Origin: Blastocatellia bacterium AA13
GTDB taxonomy: Bacteria > Acidobacteriota > Blastocatellia > UBA7656
DNA: 64,000 nt
Assembly: GCA_003222245.1 (NCBI GenBank)
Contig: QHVH01000013.1
Coordinates: 124,001 to 188,000, forward strand
Reading direction: 5' to 3'
Shown: positions 1 through 8,620 of the stretch, one piece after another
Layout of the letters: each line of letters begins with the position of its first letter
How positions within the stretch are numbered: position 1 is the first letter of the stretch
The notes under the pieces: generated by a model
Seen by the model: the letters and a program-made list of their open reading frames with translations, nothing else
Told to the model about the DNA's origin: nothing
Databases searched by the model: none
Made by a program: the position numbers and the translations under genes

Positions 1-896
1 TACGCGAGCTTGAGCGTCCGTCCCTTCTGATTCGACGTTCCGGTGCTCGGTAGCAGGATGCCCGACTTACGTTCCTTCTTTGTTATCGGAATCCAGGTAA
101 AAGGAAAGTACAGGATCGGAATCGTCTTCACTTTGAAGACCGACTTGTACAGTTTCAATCGGTCGTCGACCTTCAGCTCCGCGCGCTTCGACCGAAACAC
201 CCACTTCGGCTCCACGTCCTCACATGCGGTGACGGTCGCATCATAGAGCAGATAAGTTCCAAAGCCGGTTTTTTCTACGCGTTCAGCCGTGAAGTAAACG
301 TACTCGCCGGTCTCCGTCCTGTTTGTGAATCCCGTCGTCTCCCAAAACGTGCCTTTTCGAGACGACCAGTTGATTTCGGCGCGGTGCGCGGTTACGCGCT
401 GATCGGGCCCCTGATCGAAGACGACGTTGCCATCGGCAACCATATCCGTTGTCACCGAATTGTAGACAATGTGATCCGCCTGCAGCCGGATGTCTCCCAT
501 CGTTACGTCTACGTATTCTTCGGCGGTAACGATGTCGCCGTCCTTCGACTGCTTTCCGGATACGATCTCGACCACAGTTTCGATAGCCGGAGCGCTGCTT
601 TTCTGCGAATCGGCTCCGGTCTTCTTGCCGTTGCTTGCAAGCTCGGCCTGTTCCGCGCGACGCTCTTTCTTCCGCTCGGCCTTATTGGATTCCTGTGTAT
701 CCGCGGCGTCGGCCGGAATAACTATTCCGGTGGGAGTAATCGTCTCATCGCGCTGCTTCTTCGCATCGCTCTGATTCTTTTTTATCTGTTGAAGAAGCCC
801 GGTGTATTGCCCGAAAGCGGCCGCGAAAGCCGATTCCATCGTAGACGCAATCAGTATTAGTAGGAGTAAGACCCGCGTGCTGGACCTGTGAATCAT
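1..896 (-). CDS. lptD: LPS-assembly outer-membrane protein LptD, N-terminal part (runs off window)
   Basis: LptD inserts lipopolysaccharide into the outer leaflet of the outer membrane. The reading frame is open from an ATG at 894-896 to the window edge, about 298 residues. It opens with a signal peptide (basic IHRSSTR, then VLLLLILIA), followed by a Lys/Glu/Arg/Ala-rich low-complexity stretch (about residues 40-95). Then comes the OstA/LptA-type jellyroll (about 115-215) with repeats of the kind 'ADHIVYN', 'GNVVFDQ', 'AEINW'. The last stretch carries the LptD-like 'ILYFPFTWIPI', 'RKSGILLP' and 'GTSNQKGRTLKLA' leading into the beta-barrel. The barrel itself lies outside the window. The charged insert before the jellyroll is unusual. 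Some homologues are annotated only as OstA-like or DUF proteins, but the 'FPFTW...RKSGILLP' segment favours LptD. Confidence 0.8.
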   Translation of the reverse strand, partial: MIHRSSTRVLLLLILIASTMESAFAAAFGQYTGLLQQIKKNQSDAKKQRDETITPTGIVIPADAADTQESNKAERKKERRAEQAELASNGKKTGADSQKSSAPAIETVVEIVSGKQSKDGDIVTAEEYVDVTMGDIRLQADHIVYNSVTTDMVADGNVVFDQGPDQRVTAHRAEINWSSRKGTFWETTGFTNRTETGEYVYFTAERVEKTGFGTYLLYDATVTACEDVEPKWVFRSKRAELKVDDRLKLYKSVFKVKTIPILYFPFTWIPITKKERKSGILLPSTGTSNQKGRTLKLA

Positions 897-1050
897 TGAA
901 AAAGGGAGCCTCCGAAACGCGTCCCAGCGAGGAGATTCGGATACTATCACGCGATTTTCGATTCCGCCAACGTCGCCAGTTTGCCAAGACCTTTGACAGT
1001 TTTTCTGTTGCCGGTCGTGATTAAGAGCGCCGTTTTGTTATGATCGCGAA

Positions 1051-2343
1051 ATGTCTGCTATCAATCGAGTCAAAGACACTTTAATAGGACACCCGCGGAG
1101 GGTGCGGCGGTTTTTCGCGGGACTCGGGCCGGGATTGATCACAGGCGCCGCTGATGACGATCCGTCCGGCATCTCGACTTACTCGGTCACTGGCGCGGCA
1201 TTCGGCTACCATCAACTGTGGACGGTCATATTTTCTTTTCCAATGATGGCGGCGGTTCAATTGATGTCCGCAAGAGTGGGAATGGTGTCGGGGATGGGGC
1301 TGGCCGGCGTGATCCGCAAGCGCTATCCCAAATGGGTTCTGCTATCGTCCTGCGCGCTGTTGGCGGTAGCCAACACTGTCAACATCGGCGCCGATCTGGG
1401 CGGGATGGCGGCGGCGATGGAGATGATGACGGGCGTTCCCTCGTTTATATGGAATCCTCTCTTCGCCGGTCTAATAGTCGTGCTGATGATCTGGTCGCGC
1501 TACCGGTACATAGCTCGCGTCTTTAAATGGCTGACTCTCGTGTTGTTCGCATATGTAATCTCCGCATTCCTTGCTCACCCTCACTGGGGAGACGTTCTAT
1601 TCTCTACGCTCATTCCGCAGATCGATTTTACAAGACAATATCTGGCGACATTCGTTGCCATCCTGGGAACTACGATCTCTCCATATTTATTTTTCTGGCA
1701 GGCCGCGCAGGAGGTCGAGGAAGAACGAGCCAAAGGCAGGCGCACTATAAAATCTAGAAAAGGCGCTACAGACAATGAGATCCGTCATTGCCACGCGGAT
1801 GTTCTGACTGGAATGGCGTTCGCTGGAATCGTGATGTATTTCATCATCCTGACCACCGGCGCTACGCTGTACATCAGCGGCGAGCGCAATATCGAAACCG
1901 CGCGGCAGGCGGCGGAAGCATTAAGACCGCTGGCGGGCTCGGCTGCCTATCTTTTATTCACCATCGGAATCGTGGGGACGGGTATGCTCGGAGTTCCCGT
2001 GCTTGCGGGATCCGCGGCCTATGCGGTGGCTGAAGCTCTACACTGGCGAGGCTCGCTCGACGACCGGCCCAGACTCGCCCGCAAGTTCTACGGGGTGCTC
2101 GCGGCCGCGGTCCTTCTAGGCCTATCACTGGAGTTCTTTCGCGTCAATGCGGTTCGGATGTTGTTTCTGGCCGCCGTTGTGAACGGAGTTTTGGCGCCGC
2201 CGCTCGTAGCGATAGTCACGATGCTGTCGAGTGATCGGTCGGTGATGGGTGATCGGGTCAGCCCGCCGATTCTCAAGTGGCTGGGATGGGTTACTGTCGG
2301 CGTGATGGGTCTTGGATCAATCGCCATAATATTCGCCGGGTAA
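1051..2343 (+). CDS. Nramp-family metal transporter with non-canonical metal-site motifs
   Basis: Integral membrane protein of 430 aa with about 11 hydrophobic segments. It is recognisable as Nramp/SLC11-related from the N-terminal 'FAGLGPGLITGAADDDPSG' block and overall layout. In classical MntH-type proteins TM1 carries DPGN and TM6 a Met-Pro-His motif, which together bind Mn/Fe. Here TM1 reads DDDPSG (residues 35-40) and the TM6 region reads TISPYLFFWQ (208-217), so the Asn and the Met ligand are not conserved. A basic/acidic cytoplasmic loop rich in Glu, Arg and Lys follows TM6 (about 220-240). The gene stands alone between divergent lptD and the downstream decarboxylase. Substrate is uncertain: a divalent cation other than Mn/Fe, or another small cation, is possible. 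Confidence 0.75.
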   Translation: MSAINRVKDTLIGHPRRVRRFFAGLGPGLITGAADDDPSGISTYSVTGAAFGYHQLWTVIFSFPMMAAVQLMSARVGMVSGMGLAGVIRKRYPKWVLLSSCALLAVANTVNIGADLGGMAAAMEMMTGVPSFIWNPLFAGLIVVLMIWSRYRYIARVFKWLTLVLFAYVISAFLAHPHWGDVLFSTLIPQIDFTRQYLATFVAILGTTISPYLFFWQAAQEVEEERAKGRRTIKSRKGATDNEIRHCHADVLTGMAFAGIVMYFIILTTGATLYISGERNIETARQAAEALRPLAGSAAYLLFTIGIVGTGMLGVPVLAGSAAYAVAEALHWRGSLDDRPRLARKFYGVLAAAVLLGLSLEFFRVNAVRMLFLAAVVNGVLAPPLVAIVTMLSSDRSVMGDRVSPPILKWLGWVTVGVMGLGSIAIIFAG

Positions 2344-2517
2344 ACCGCGGATCGAGTCGGCGACGACGTCGAATCATCACGATCCTTGCAACTTCTTGAG
2401 ACAAGGATATTGAGGAACCGATTGTTTCAATGATAGCTCGTGCTTTGTGGGCGCGCGCTGACTCATTCAAGAATATTCCGTTAACCAAAAAGGAATCGGT
2501 TTAAAGTTTGCCCTTAT

Positions 2518-2546
2518 TTGTTACCCCTCAACTTGTTCGCTATAAT
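2518..2546 (+). promoter_or_regulatory. Sigma-70-type promoter for the ThDP decarboxylase gene
   Basis: A -35-like TTGTTA (2518-2523, four of six consensus bases), a 17-bp spacer and a perfect TATAAT (2541-2546) lie 39 bp upstream of the ATG at 2586. An AGGGAGAAG Shine-Dalgarno stretch lies just before the start codon. Confidence 0.6.
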
Positions 2547-2585
2547 TTCGCGGCCCTGACGGGTGAGTGAAGGGAGAAGTCTACT

Positions 2586-4268
2586 ATGCCTGAGATGACC
2601 GGCGCACAGGCGATGTTCGAAATGATGGTGCGCGAAGGTGTGCGCTACGTGTTCGGCAACCCCGGCACGACCGAGCTTCCGCTGATGGATTTATTCGCCG
2701 AGCGCGGCGACCTTACATACATTCTTTCACTCCACGAAGACTCCGCTCTGGGAATGGCTGTCGGCTACGCGGAGGCTACCGGCAGGCCAGCCGTAGTCAA
2801 CCTTCATACGGCGCCGGGTCTTGCCCACGGTCTGGGCAACCTTTACAACGCGAAACGCGCGGGCACTCCTCTCGTAGTCACCGCGGGACAGCAGGACACC
2901 CGCGTGATGATCGAAGAGCCGCTGCTGTACGGAGACATGGTCGACCAGGTCCGCCAGTATACTAAGTGGGCATGGGAGGTCCGTCAGGCCTCAGAAGTCG
3001 CCGCCGCGATGTCGCGCGCTTTTCGAATAGCAAGGACGCCGCCGACGGGGCCGGTATTCCTCTCGCTCCCTGTCGACGTAATGGAACGGAGCGCGATGAT
3101 TGATTTACCGCCTCATACCGCCGTGGCCGCGCGAACCCGGCCGGAGCCGGGTTCTATAGAAGCGGCGGCGCGCATTCTTACTAAAGCTTCATCCCCTGCG
3201 ATAATTTCGGGAGACGGCGTCGCGCGCGCGGGGGCGGTCGCCGCGGTTGTCAAACTTGCAGAAGCGGTTGGAGCGCGAGTTTATTCCGAGCCTCTTAATT
3301 CGCTTCTCGATTTTCCAACAAACCATCCGCTCTATTGCGGCCCTCTCTTCGCAAACGCAAAGCAGGTTCAAGAACAGTTAAGAAGCGCCGACTTGATCTT
3401 ACTCATCGGCGTGAACATTCTGACGCCGCTCGTGAATACCGGCGAGAAGATGCTGCCGGCCCGCGCGAAGATCATTCAGATCGACGCCGATCCGCGCGAG
3501 CTTGGAAAAAACTATCCCGCTGAAGCGGCAATAATGGCCGATCCTCTTTTTGCGGTTGAAGAATTGATCGAGACTATTACTCCGATGTTGACCGGTTCTT
3601 ATTCGCTGGAAGTGATTCGCAGACGCCATGTCGTTCTTTCCGAGGTTGCCGACGCGCGAGGCAAGTTCTCCGCGGCCGCGACATCCGCGTCCGGTGACGG
3701 AACGATGACCCCCGCCTTTGTAGCGCGGGAGATGAGGGCAGCCGCTGCTAAAGACGCGGTCCTGGTGGACGAGTCCGTTACATCAACAGCTTTTGTCCGC
3801 ACGATCTTTGATCTCGAACAACCCAATTCCTACTTCTATGCGAAAGGCGGTTCGCTTGGGCTCGGGCTGCCCGAAGCAGTAGGCGTGAAGCTTGCAATGC
3901 CCGAACGCCAGGTACTCTGCGCCGTCGGCGATGGCTCCGCGTTGTATTCGATACAAGCGCTCTGGACTGCGGCTCACTACAAGCTCGCAGTAGTTTTCGT
4001 CGTCTTCAACAACACAAGTTACATGATCTTGAAAGGCGGCCTGCTCGCGATGAAGGGTTCTTCCGCGAAAAAGGGCGTCTTTACCGGAATGGATTTGACG
4101 GAGCCCGCAATCGATTTCGTTCGATTGGCCGAATCGCTGGGCGTCTCGGCGCGCAGCGTCTCACATGCATCGGAGCTTCGGCCGGCCCTCGATTGGGCAC
4201 TCGCGGAAGGCGGTCCGACTCTCCTCGACGTCACAATTAATCGCGATGTCAGAAGCGTATTGCGCTAA
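2586..4268 (+). CDS. Thiamine-diphosphate-dependent decarboxylase (benzoylformate decarboxylase/acetolactate synthase family)
   Basis: 560-aa cytosolic enzyme with the three-domain Pyr-central-PP architecture of 2-oxoacid decarboxylases. Domain 1 has 'VFGNPGTTELPL' and the cofactor-activating Glu in 'LHEDSALGMA' (about residue 51), and 'NLHTAPGLAHGLGNL' with His74. That His matches the catalytic His of benzoylformate decarboxylase, where acetolactate synthase would not have one. The ThDP/Mg motif is visible as GDGS followed by NN about 26 residues later (about 448-475, 'AVGDGSALYSIQ...FNNTSY'). Length fits the family. It sits alone under its own promoter, with a convergent ABC transporter two bases downstream. 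A mandelate-pathway neighbour is absent, so the natural 2-oxo acid is unknown. Oxalyl-CoA decarboxylase-like or acetolactate synthase-like activity is less likely. Confidence 0.8.
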   Translation: MPEMTGAQAMFEMMVREGVRYVFGNPGTTELPLMDLFAERGDLTYILSLHEDSALGMAVGYAEATGRPAVVNLHTAPGLAHGLGNLYNAKRAGTPLVVTAGQQDTRVMIEEPLLYGDMVDQVRQYTKWAWEVRQASEVAAAMSRAFRIARTPPTGPVFLSLPVDVMERSAMIDLPPHTAVAARTRPEPGSIEAAARILTKASSPAIISGDGVARAGAVAAVVKLAEAVGARVYSEPLNSLLDFPTNHPLYCGPLFANAKQVQEQLRSADLILLIGVNILTPLVNTGEKMLPARAKIIQIDADPRELGKNYPAEAAIMADPLFAVEELIETITPMLTGSYSLEVIRRRHVVLSEVADARGKFSAAATSASGDGTMTPAFVAREMRAAAAKDAVLVDESVTSTAFVRTIFDLEQPNSYFYAKGGSLGLGLPEAVGVKLAMPERQVLCAVGDGSALYSIQALWTAAHYKLAVVFVVFNNTSYMILKGGLLAMKGSSAKKGVFTGMDLTEPAIDFVRLAESLGVSARSVSHASELRPALDWALAEGGPTLLDVTINRDVRSVLR

Positions 4269-4270
4269 GG

Positions 4271-5413
4271 TCAGCGCGTGAATTCCAGCTTCGCGATGCG
4301 CCCGGCGGCGACGCGCACGAGGCCATATCCGATCAAGAACAGGCAGCCGATGCCGGCCGCGCCCAACATGATTCCGTATACACCCAGCTTGTCCGCCGCA
4401 ATCACAATCAAAGCATAACCGAATGCGCTCACAAGGCTGATACCCAGGGTCAGCGCGAATCCGAGCATCGTTTGTGACGGCTGCTGTTCCAGCGAAAGCG
4501 GCATCGCGGGTTTCAGGATCAAAGACAAAGCCACGATGCCATGAGCCATCACCAGATATCCGAGCGATAGCAATCCGGCAAGCAAAGGCTCATGCTTTAC
4601 GAACATGGTGATCGTGACAAGCAGCGCCGGAAGCAAAAAGTACCTCAAGCCGACAACGAGGCGCATGCCTTTGATCAGATTGTTCCCCTCGATCGGCGCG
4701 CAGTAAAAGACCCAGCTCGCCTCGGACTGCGGATTCTGCTTCACAAGATCACAGCCCATTATCAGATTCATATAGCCGTAGAACCCGATCAATACCGGCG
4801 AGACGGTCTGATCGCCGGAGAAAATTCCGATCGCAAAGAACGCAATCAACAGCACCATCGGCGCAAGCGACGACAATCTCGACACGACTTCTCGCCCAGT
4901 CAAAGTTATAACCATCGCTCCCACCGCCCTTGTCTGCTCCGGCACGGCTATTTTGCCCAGTAAGGGAATGCCGCGAATCAGTTCCATCAGCCGGAGTGTT
5001 TGGGGAGCCTTGGCAGGGCGTTCGTCTGGAGAAAGCAGCCGTTCTATAAGATCCGGGTAGCGCCTGCCAATATCCAATCGCAGCGCAATGGCAACGGCCA
5101 GCATGGTCAGGAAGCCCGCCGCGGCCCGTTCCAGATTGGTCGCCAGATCCGTTTTCCCGGAGAAAAAAGTCGCGAACCACGCCGAGGGTAAAAACCGCAC
5201 CACTCCCGATGATGCCAGCGATATCGAGCCCGCGGCCGCCCGGGCCGTAATGCCTCCGGCGGATACAACTGAAATCCCCATCATTCCAAGGCTGACAAAA
5301 AGAAATATTATCTGTGCGAATCCCCGGATCTTATCGATGTTGAACCAACGAGCCGAATAAATGATTGCCGTCAGCGACAACATTACGACGCTGAAACATC
5401 CGATCGCGATCAT
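4271..5413 (-). CDS. ABC-type transporter permease, C-terminal part (possible broken gene)
   Basis: 380-aa polytopic membrane protein with about nine hydrophobic stretches, no signal peptide and no recognised soluble domain. It begins abruptly inside what looks like a transmembrane region (MIAIGCFSVVMLSLTAIIYS). It starts 17 bp after the stop of the short protein encoded at 5431-5760, in a different frame. The upstream gene encodes an ABC ATPase, so this is most likely the membrane part of an ABC-2-like exporter of unknown substrate. The short upstream ORF together with this one has the layout of one permease that has lost an internal segment; see the findings. Confidence 0.55.
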   Translation of the reverse strand: MIAIGCFSVVMLSLTAIIYSARWFNIDKIRGFAQIIFLFVSLGMMGISVVSAGGITARAAAGSISLASSGVVRFLPSAWFATFFSGKTDLATNLERAAAGFLTMLAVAIALRLDIGRRYPDLIERLLSPDERPAKAPQTLRLMELIRGIPLLGKIAVPEQTRAVGAMVITLTGREVVSRLSSLAPMVLLIAFFAIGIFSGDQTVSPVLIGFYGYMNLIMGCDLVKQNPQSEASWVFYCAPIEGNNLIKGMRLVVGLRYFLLPALLVTITMFVKHEPLLAGLLSLGYLVMAHGIVALSLILKPAMPLSLEQQPSQTMLGFALTLGISLVSAFGYALIVIAADKLGVYGIMLGAAGIGCLFLIGYGLVRVAAGRIAKLEFTR

Positions 5414-5430
5414 TAAATAAGATCCGGCTA

Positions 5431-5760
5431 TCAGCGTCTGGCGTCCAGCGCCTCGGGCATCGCGCTAAAGATCGCCATCGCGAACATCACCGAAAACAGA
5501 AGAATCAAAAAGCTCGATAGATCCGCGCACGATCTTACGTTCCCGATAAAGAAAAGACCGAGCATCCCCATCGAGACTATGAGTTGGCGAATGGGATGAA
5601 TCTTGGCCCCCGTAGTCGAATGGCGTCCGGGCCGAAGGTTCTGCTTGAGGTGCAGATCGACAAGCGCGCGAACCTGCCGCCAGTCAATCGCTCCGGGCCG
5701 CCGAGCCTGTGAAGCTCCGGCGGAATCTCGAGTGTTCAAGTCTTGCTTGCGCTCACTCAT
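5431..5760 (-). CDS. ABC transporter permease, N-terminal fragment
   Basis: 109-aa protein: a polar N-terminus (about 30 residues), an amphipathic cytoplasmic segment ('DWRQVRALVDLHLKQNL'), and two hydrophobic segments. It ends at '...MPEALDARR', a juxtamembrane motif where ABC-2-like permeases normally continue into another cytoplasmic loop and further helices. It overlaps the upstream ATPase gene by 8 bp, so it is translationally coupled. The sequence between this stop and the next ORF is too short to hold the expected continuation. I read it as the N-terminal part of a permease disrupted by a deletion/frameshift; a genuine small membrane subunit is the alternative. Confidence 0.5.
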   Translation of the reverse strand: MSERKQDLNTRDSAGASQARRPGAIDWRQVRALVDLHLKQNLRPGRHSTTGAKIHPIRQLIVSMGMLGLFFIGNVRSCADLSSFLILLFSVMFAMAIFSAMPEALDARR

Positions 5761-6490
5761 TATCTTTCCAGAGTCTTACGAGTGTCTCTTCGAGCGACGC
5801 GGAGCCGCTGCCTCCTCGCAATTCATCGATGGTCCCCACGCCCACGATCTTTCCTTTATGAAGAACGGCGATGCGGGTGCACACCTTTTCGACGATATCG
5901 ATCAGGTGTGAAGAATAAAAAATAGTCTTACCTTCCGAGGCGAACTTCTTCATCAGGTCTTTCGCCCGCGTAATCGCTTCGACGTCGAGACCGCTCAGCG
6001 GCTCATCGAAAATCATCACCCGTGGATTGTGAAGCAGCGCGGCAATCCAGACGACCTTTTGTTTCGTCCCCTTTGAGAAAACCTCCATGCGCTGGTCTAT
6101 CCGTTCGGAGAGCCCGAAGTAATCGAGCCATTCGTCGAGGCCGCTTTTAATCGCGCCGTCCGACAGCCTGTAGAGACGTCCGATATTGGTCAGATATTCG
6201 CGCGGTGAGAGTTTGTCGAAGAGCGCTCCGGATTCCGGAACGTAGCCGATCGCCGCTTTGACTTCGAGAGGATTCGTAAGAATGTTCTGGCCGCAAATGA
6301 GCGCTTCTCCCGAAGTCGGCTTTATGAGCCCGGTGAGTATCTTGATCGTCGTGGTCTTGCCCGCGCCGTTCCCTCCGATGTAGCCGAATACTTCACCGCT
6401 GTTAACGGAAAGCGAGATGCCGGTCAATGCGCGTGTCGTCGCATAGTCCTTACAAATATTCCGCAGTTCGATTACGGTTTCGCCTGTCAC
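5753..6490 (-). CDS. ABC transporter ATP-binding protein
   Basis: 245-aa nucleotide-binding subunit. Walker A is GGNGAGKTT (about residues 37-45). The signature loop is degenerate (FSKGTKQK instead of LSGGQ), as is usual in ABC-2-type exporter ATPases. Walker B is 'VMIFDEPLSGLD', and the switch His sits in 'YSSHLIDIVEK'. The GTG start is preceded by AAGGAG at good spacing. It heads a minus-strand operon with the two permease ORFs at 4271-5760. Probable role: powering an efflux or membrane-maintenance transporter; substrate not predictable. Confidence 0.85.
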   Translation of the reverse strand: MTGETVIELRNICKDYATTRALTGISLSVNSGEVFGYIGGNGAGKTTTIKILTGLIKPTSGEALICGQNILTNPLEVKAAIGYVPESGALFDKLSPREYLTNIGRLYRLSDGAIKSGLDEWLDYFGLSERIDQRMEVFSKGTKQKVVWIAALLHNPRVMIFDEPLSGLDVEAITRAKDLMKKFASEGKTIFYSSHLIDIVEKVCTRIAVLHKGKIVGVGTIDELRGGSGSASLEETLVRLWKDNE

Positions 6491-6794
6491 CGCGCTCCTT
6501 TCCGTAATGCTCCGTCAATATACTGATTATGTGGTTCGCGCTCCAGATTATTCGGCGGCTTCACGCAACGGATTTGGATGGATGATACCCGCATACGGTA
6601 TGGTTTAGCGTTACTGAATTGCCGAAATCAGCGACATCCCGCGTGGACTCGGTGTTAATCATCAAGTCGCCGTTTAACCGCCCGCGATCTCCGATCTCCA
6701 GGAAAAACTCTGGTATTTAAATATGCGCCTGCTTATAATCGTCTGGCCTTCATAAACCCCGTCCCCGTTTCCAAAACCAATAGGAGCAAGTCTA
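6491..6794. other. Divergent intergenic region between ABC operon and pilT
   Basis: No gene seen in this 304-bp gap. It separates the minus-strand ABC operon from pilT and must hold both promoters. For pilT, a perfect TATAAT occurs at 6734-6739. The hexamer 17 bp upstream (TGGTAT, 6711-6716) is a poor -35, which may mean activator dependence or a different sigma factor. An AGGAGC ribosome-binding site precedes the pilT ATG. Confidence 0.5.
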
Positions 6795-8333
6795 ATGGTC
6801 GAGAGTGTTGATAATCTCTTGGGAATCCTACATGCGCAAAAAGGCAGGGAGCTGCGTTTCGAAGTCGGCCAGCGGGCCCGGCTTGTGACCGACACCGGCG
6901 CCTTCGACCTTTCGCAGACTCCGCTTACTCCAGCGGATATTCGGAACTGGATGGGGCCGATAATGCCCGACAGCGCTAAGCAGGCGCTAACCCAGAATCC
7001 GGGCGTGGACTTTGACTACAACTGTCACGGAGTGGGTCCTTTCAAGGTAACGGTGATGCGGGCGAACGGCACTATGTCATTTGTGTTCAAGCCGGCGCAG
7101 TCGGGCCAGGCCGTCGCCGCTGCGCCGGCTCCGCAACGCCCAGCCGAGGTTCAACCTCCAGCCCGGCAGCCGGCCGCTACTCCGGCGACGCCTCCTCCGG
7201 TCGTCCAGTCGGCTTCGCGAGCAAGCTCAAGCTCGGCGGCTATGGACAATCTGTTCAGGGCGATGTTTGACATCGGCGCTTCAGACCTTCACCTGAGTGT
7301 GAGCATGCCGCCGATGGTGCGTAAGGATGGCGAAATGAAACCGCTGCATTCATCGCATGCGGTTCTGACCGACGAGGACACGAAGCGTCTTCTCACTTCG
7401 ATAATGCCTCCAAAGAATCTTGAAGAATTTGAACGAAGGCGCGACACCGACTTCGCATATGAAATTCAGGGGCTGGCCCGCTTTCGAGCCAACGTGTTCG
7501 CGGATAGAAAAGGGATGGGCGGTGTGTTTCGAGTCATCCCGAATAAAATAATGACCGCTGAAGACCTGAAGATTTCACAGCACGTGCTAAGGCTGTGTCA
7601 TCTCAACAAGGGACTCGTTCTTGTCACCGGTCCTACGGGTTCAGGTAAATCGACTACTCTGTGCGCGCTTATCGACTACATAAACCGGAACCGAACCGAT
7701 CACATCATTACCATCGAGGATCCTATAGAGTTCGTTCACGAGAACAAGAAATGTCTCATCAATCAGCGCGAAGTTCACAATCATACGGATTCGTTCAGAG
7801 ATGCGCTGCGCGCGGCGCTGCGCGAGGACCCGGACATAGTTCTGGTCGGAGAAATGCGCGATCTGGAAACCGTCGCTATCGCGATCGAAACCGCGGAGAC
7901 CGGGCACCTTGTTTTCGGAACACTTCATACGACGACCGCGGCGTCCACCGTCGATCGAGTCATAGATCAATTCCCGCCGGACCGTCAGATGCAAATCAGA
8001 ATTATGCTTTCCGAGTCGCTCCGGGGAGTAATTTCGCAGACCCTGCTGCGAAAAATCGGGGGCGGCCGACTAGCCGCGCTCGAGACTCTGATCGTTAACC
8101 CGGCGGTCAGCAACCTGATCCGCGAGGCCAAAACGTTTCAGATTCCGTCGGTGATGCAGACTCAAAAGGCGATTGGCAATCTCACGCTCAACGAAGCGCT
8201 GATTGAGCCGGTGAACAAGAAGCTCGTGACGGCCGACGAGGCTTATTCGAAAGCAGTAGATAAGCCCGGCTTCGAGACGCTGTTGAAGCGCAACAACCAC
8301 GACACAAAATTCGTGATTCAATCGACGACCTAA
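6795..8333 (+). CDS. pilT: PilT-type twitching-motility ATPase with duplicated N-terminal domain
   Basis: Hexameric ATPase that powers type IV pilus retraction. The canonical PilT core starts at about residue 149, with 'GASDLHLSVSMPP'. It has Walker A GPTGSGKST (about 279-287), the Asp box 'TIEDPIEFVHE', Walker B 'DIVLVGEMRD' (about 346) and the His box 'GTLHTTTAASTVDR' (about 374). Residues 1-100 look like a second, divergent copy of the PilT N-terminal PAS-like domain (compare 'VDFDYNCHGVGPFKVTVMR' with 'TDFAYEIQGLARFRANVF'). A Pro/Ala/Gln-rich linker (about 104-147) joins it to the core. At 512 aa the protein is well above the usual 340-380. No other pilus genes are adjacent. Confidence 0.85.
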   Translation: MVESVDNLLGILHAQKGRELRFEVGQRARLVTDTGAFDLSQTPLTPADIRNWMGPIMPDSAKQALTQNPGVDFDYNCHGVGPFKVTVMRANGTMSFVFKPAQSGQAVAAAPAPQRPAEVQPPARQPAATPATPPPVVQSASRASSSSAAMDNLFRAMFDIGASDLHLSVSMPPMVRKDGEMKPLHSSHAVLTDEDTKRLLTSIMPPKNLEEFERRRDTDFAYEIQGLARFRANVFADRKGMGGVFRVIPNKIMTAEDLKISQHVLRLCHLNKGLVLVTGPTGSGKSTTLCALIDYINRNRTDHIITIEDPIEFVHENKKCLINQREVHNHTDSFRDALRAALREDPDIVLVGEMRDLETVAIAIETAETGHLVFGTLHTTTAASTVDRVIDQFPPDRQMQIRIMLSESLRGVISQTLLRKIGGGRLAALETLIVNPAVSNLIREAKTFQIPSVMQTQKAIGNLTLNEALIEPVNKKLVTADEAYSKAVDKPGFETLLKRNNHDTKFVIQSTT

Positions 8334-8620
8334 TTGAAGATAGAACTTCGACTGTATCTCCGCACCGGGGGTACGATCTGGAGTTTGGGCATTTAGAAGC
8401 ACGGACTTAAATCTTCGAGTGTCGCGCACCGACACCTGATCGCCGGTCCACAACTTTGGCGGCCGCATGCGTTTGATCCGCGAAGAGAATCAATATGATG
8501 TGATGCCGTCAATCTCATCAACTCACATAAGAACTGACTGCCGCCCGGCTGTGCGCACACCTACCATCCTTCAAGAGGCTAATCTAGACTAACCACTGCC
8601 GCCTGACCGCTTTCGATACT

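Noticed and set aside
822-829. Frequent GCGGCCGC palindromes
   Set aside because: They recur mostly inside coding sequence and are expected in an Ala/Arg-rich, GC-rich genome; no even spacing or intergenic bias noticed.
384-860. Plus-strand open frames across 43-860
   Set aside because: The minus-strand frame here translates into a signal peptide and LptD jellyroll; plus-strand frames are its shadows with no recognisable features.
993-998. TTGACA upstream of the Nramp gene as a -35 box
   Set aside because: No acceptable -10 lies 16-18 bp downstream; the only TATGAT (1039-1044) is 40 bp away.
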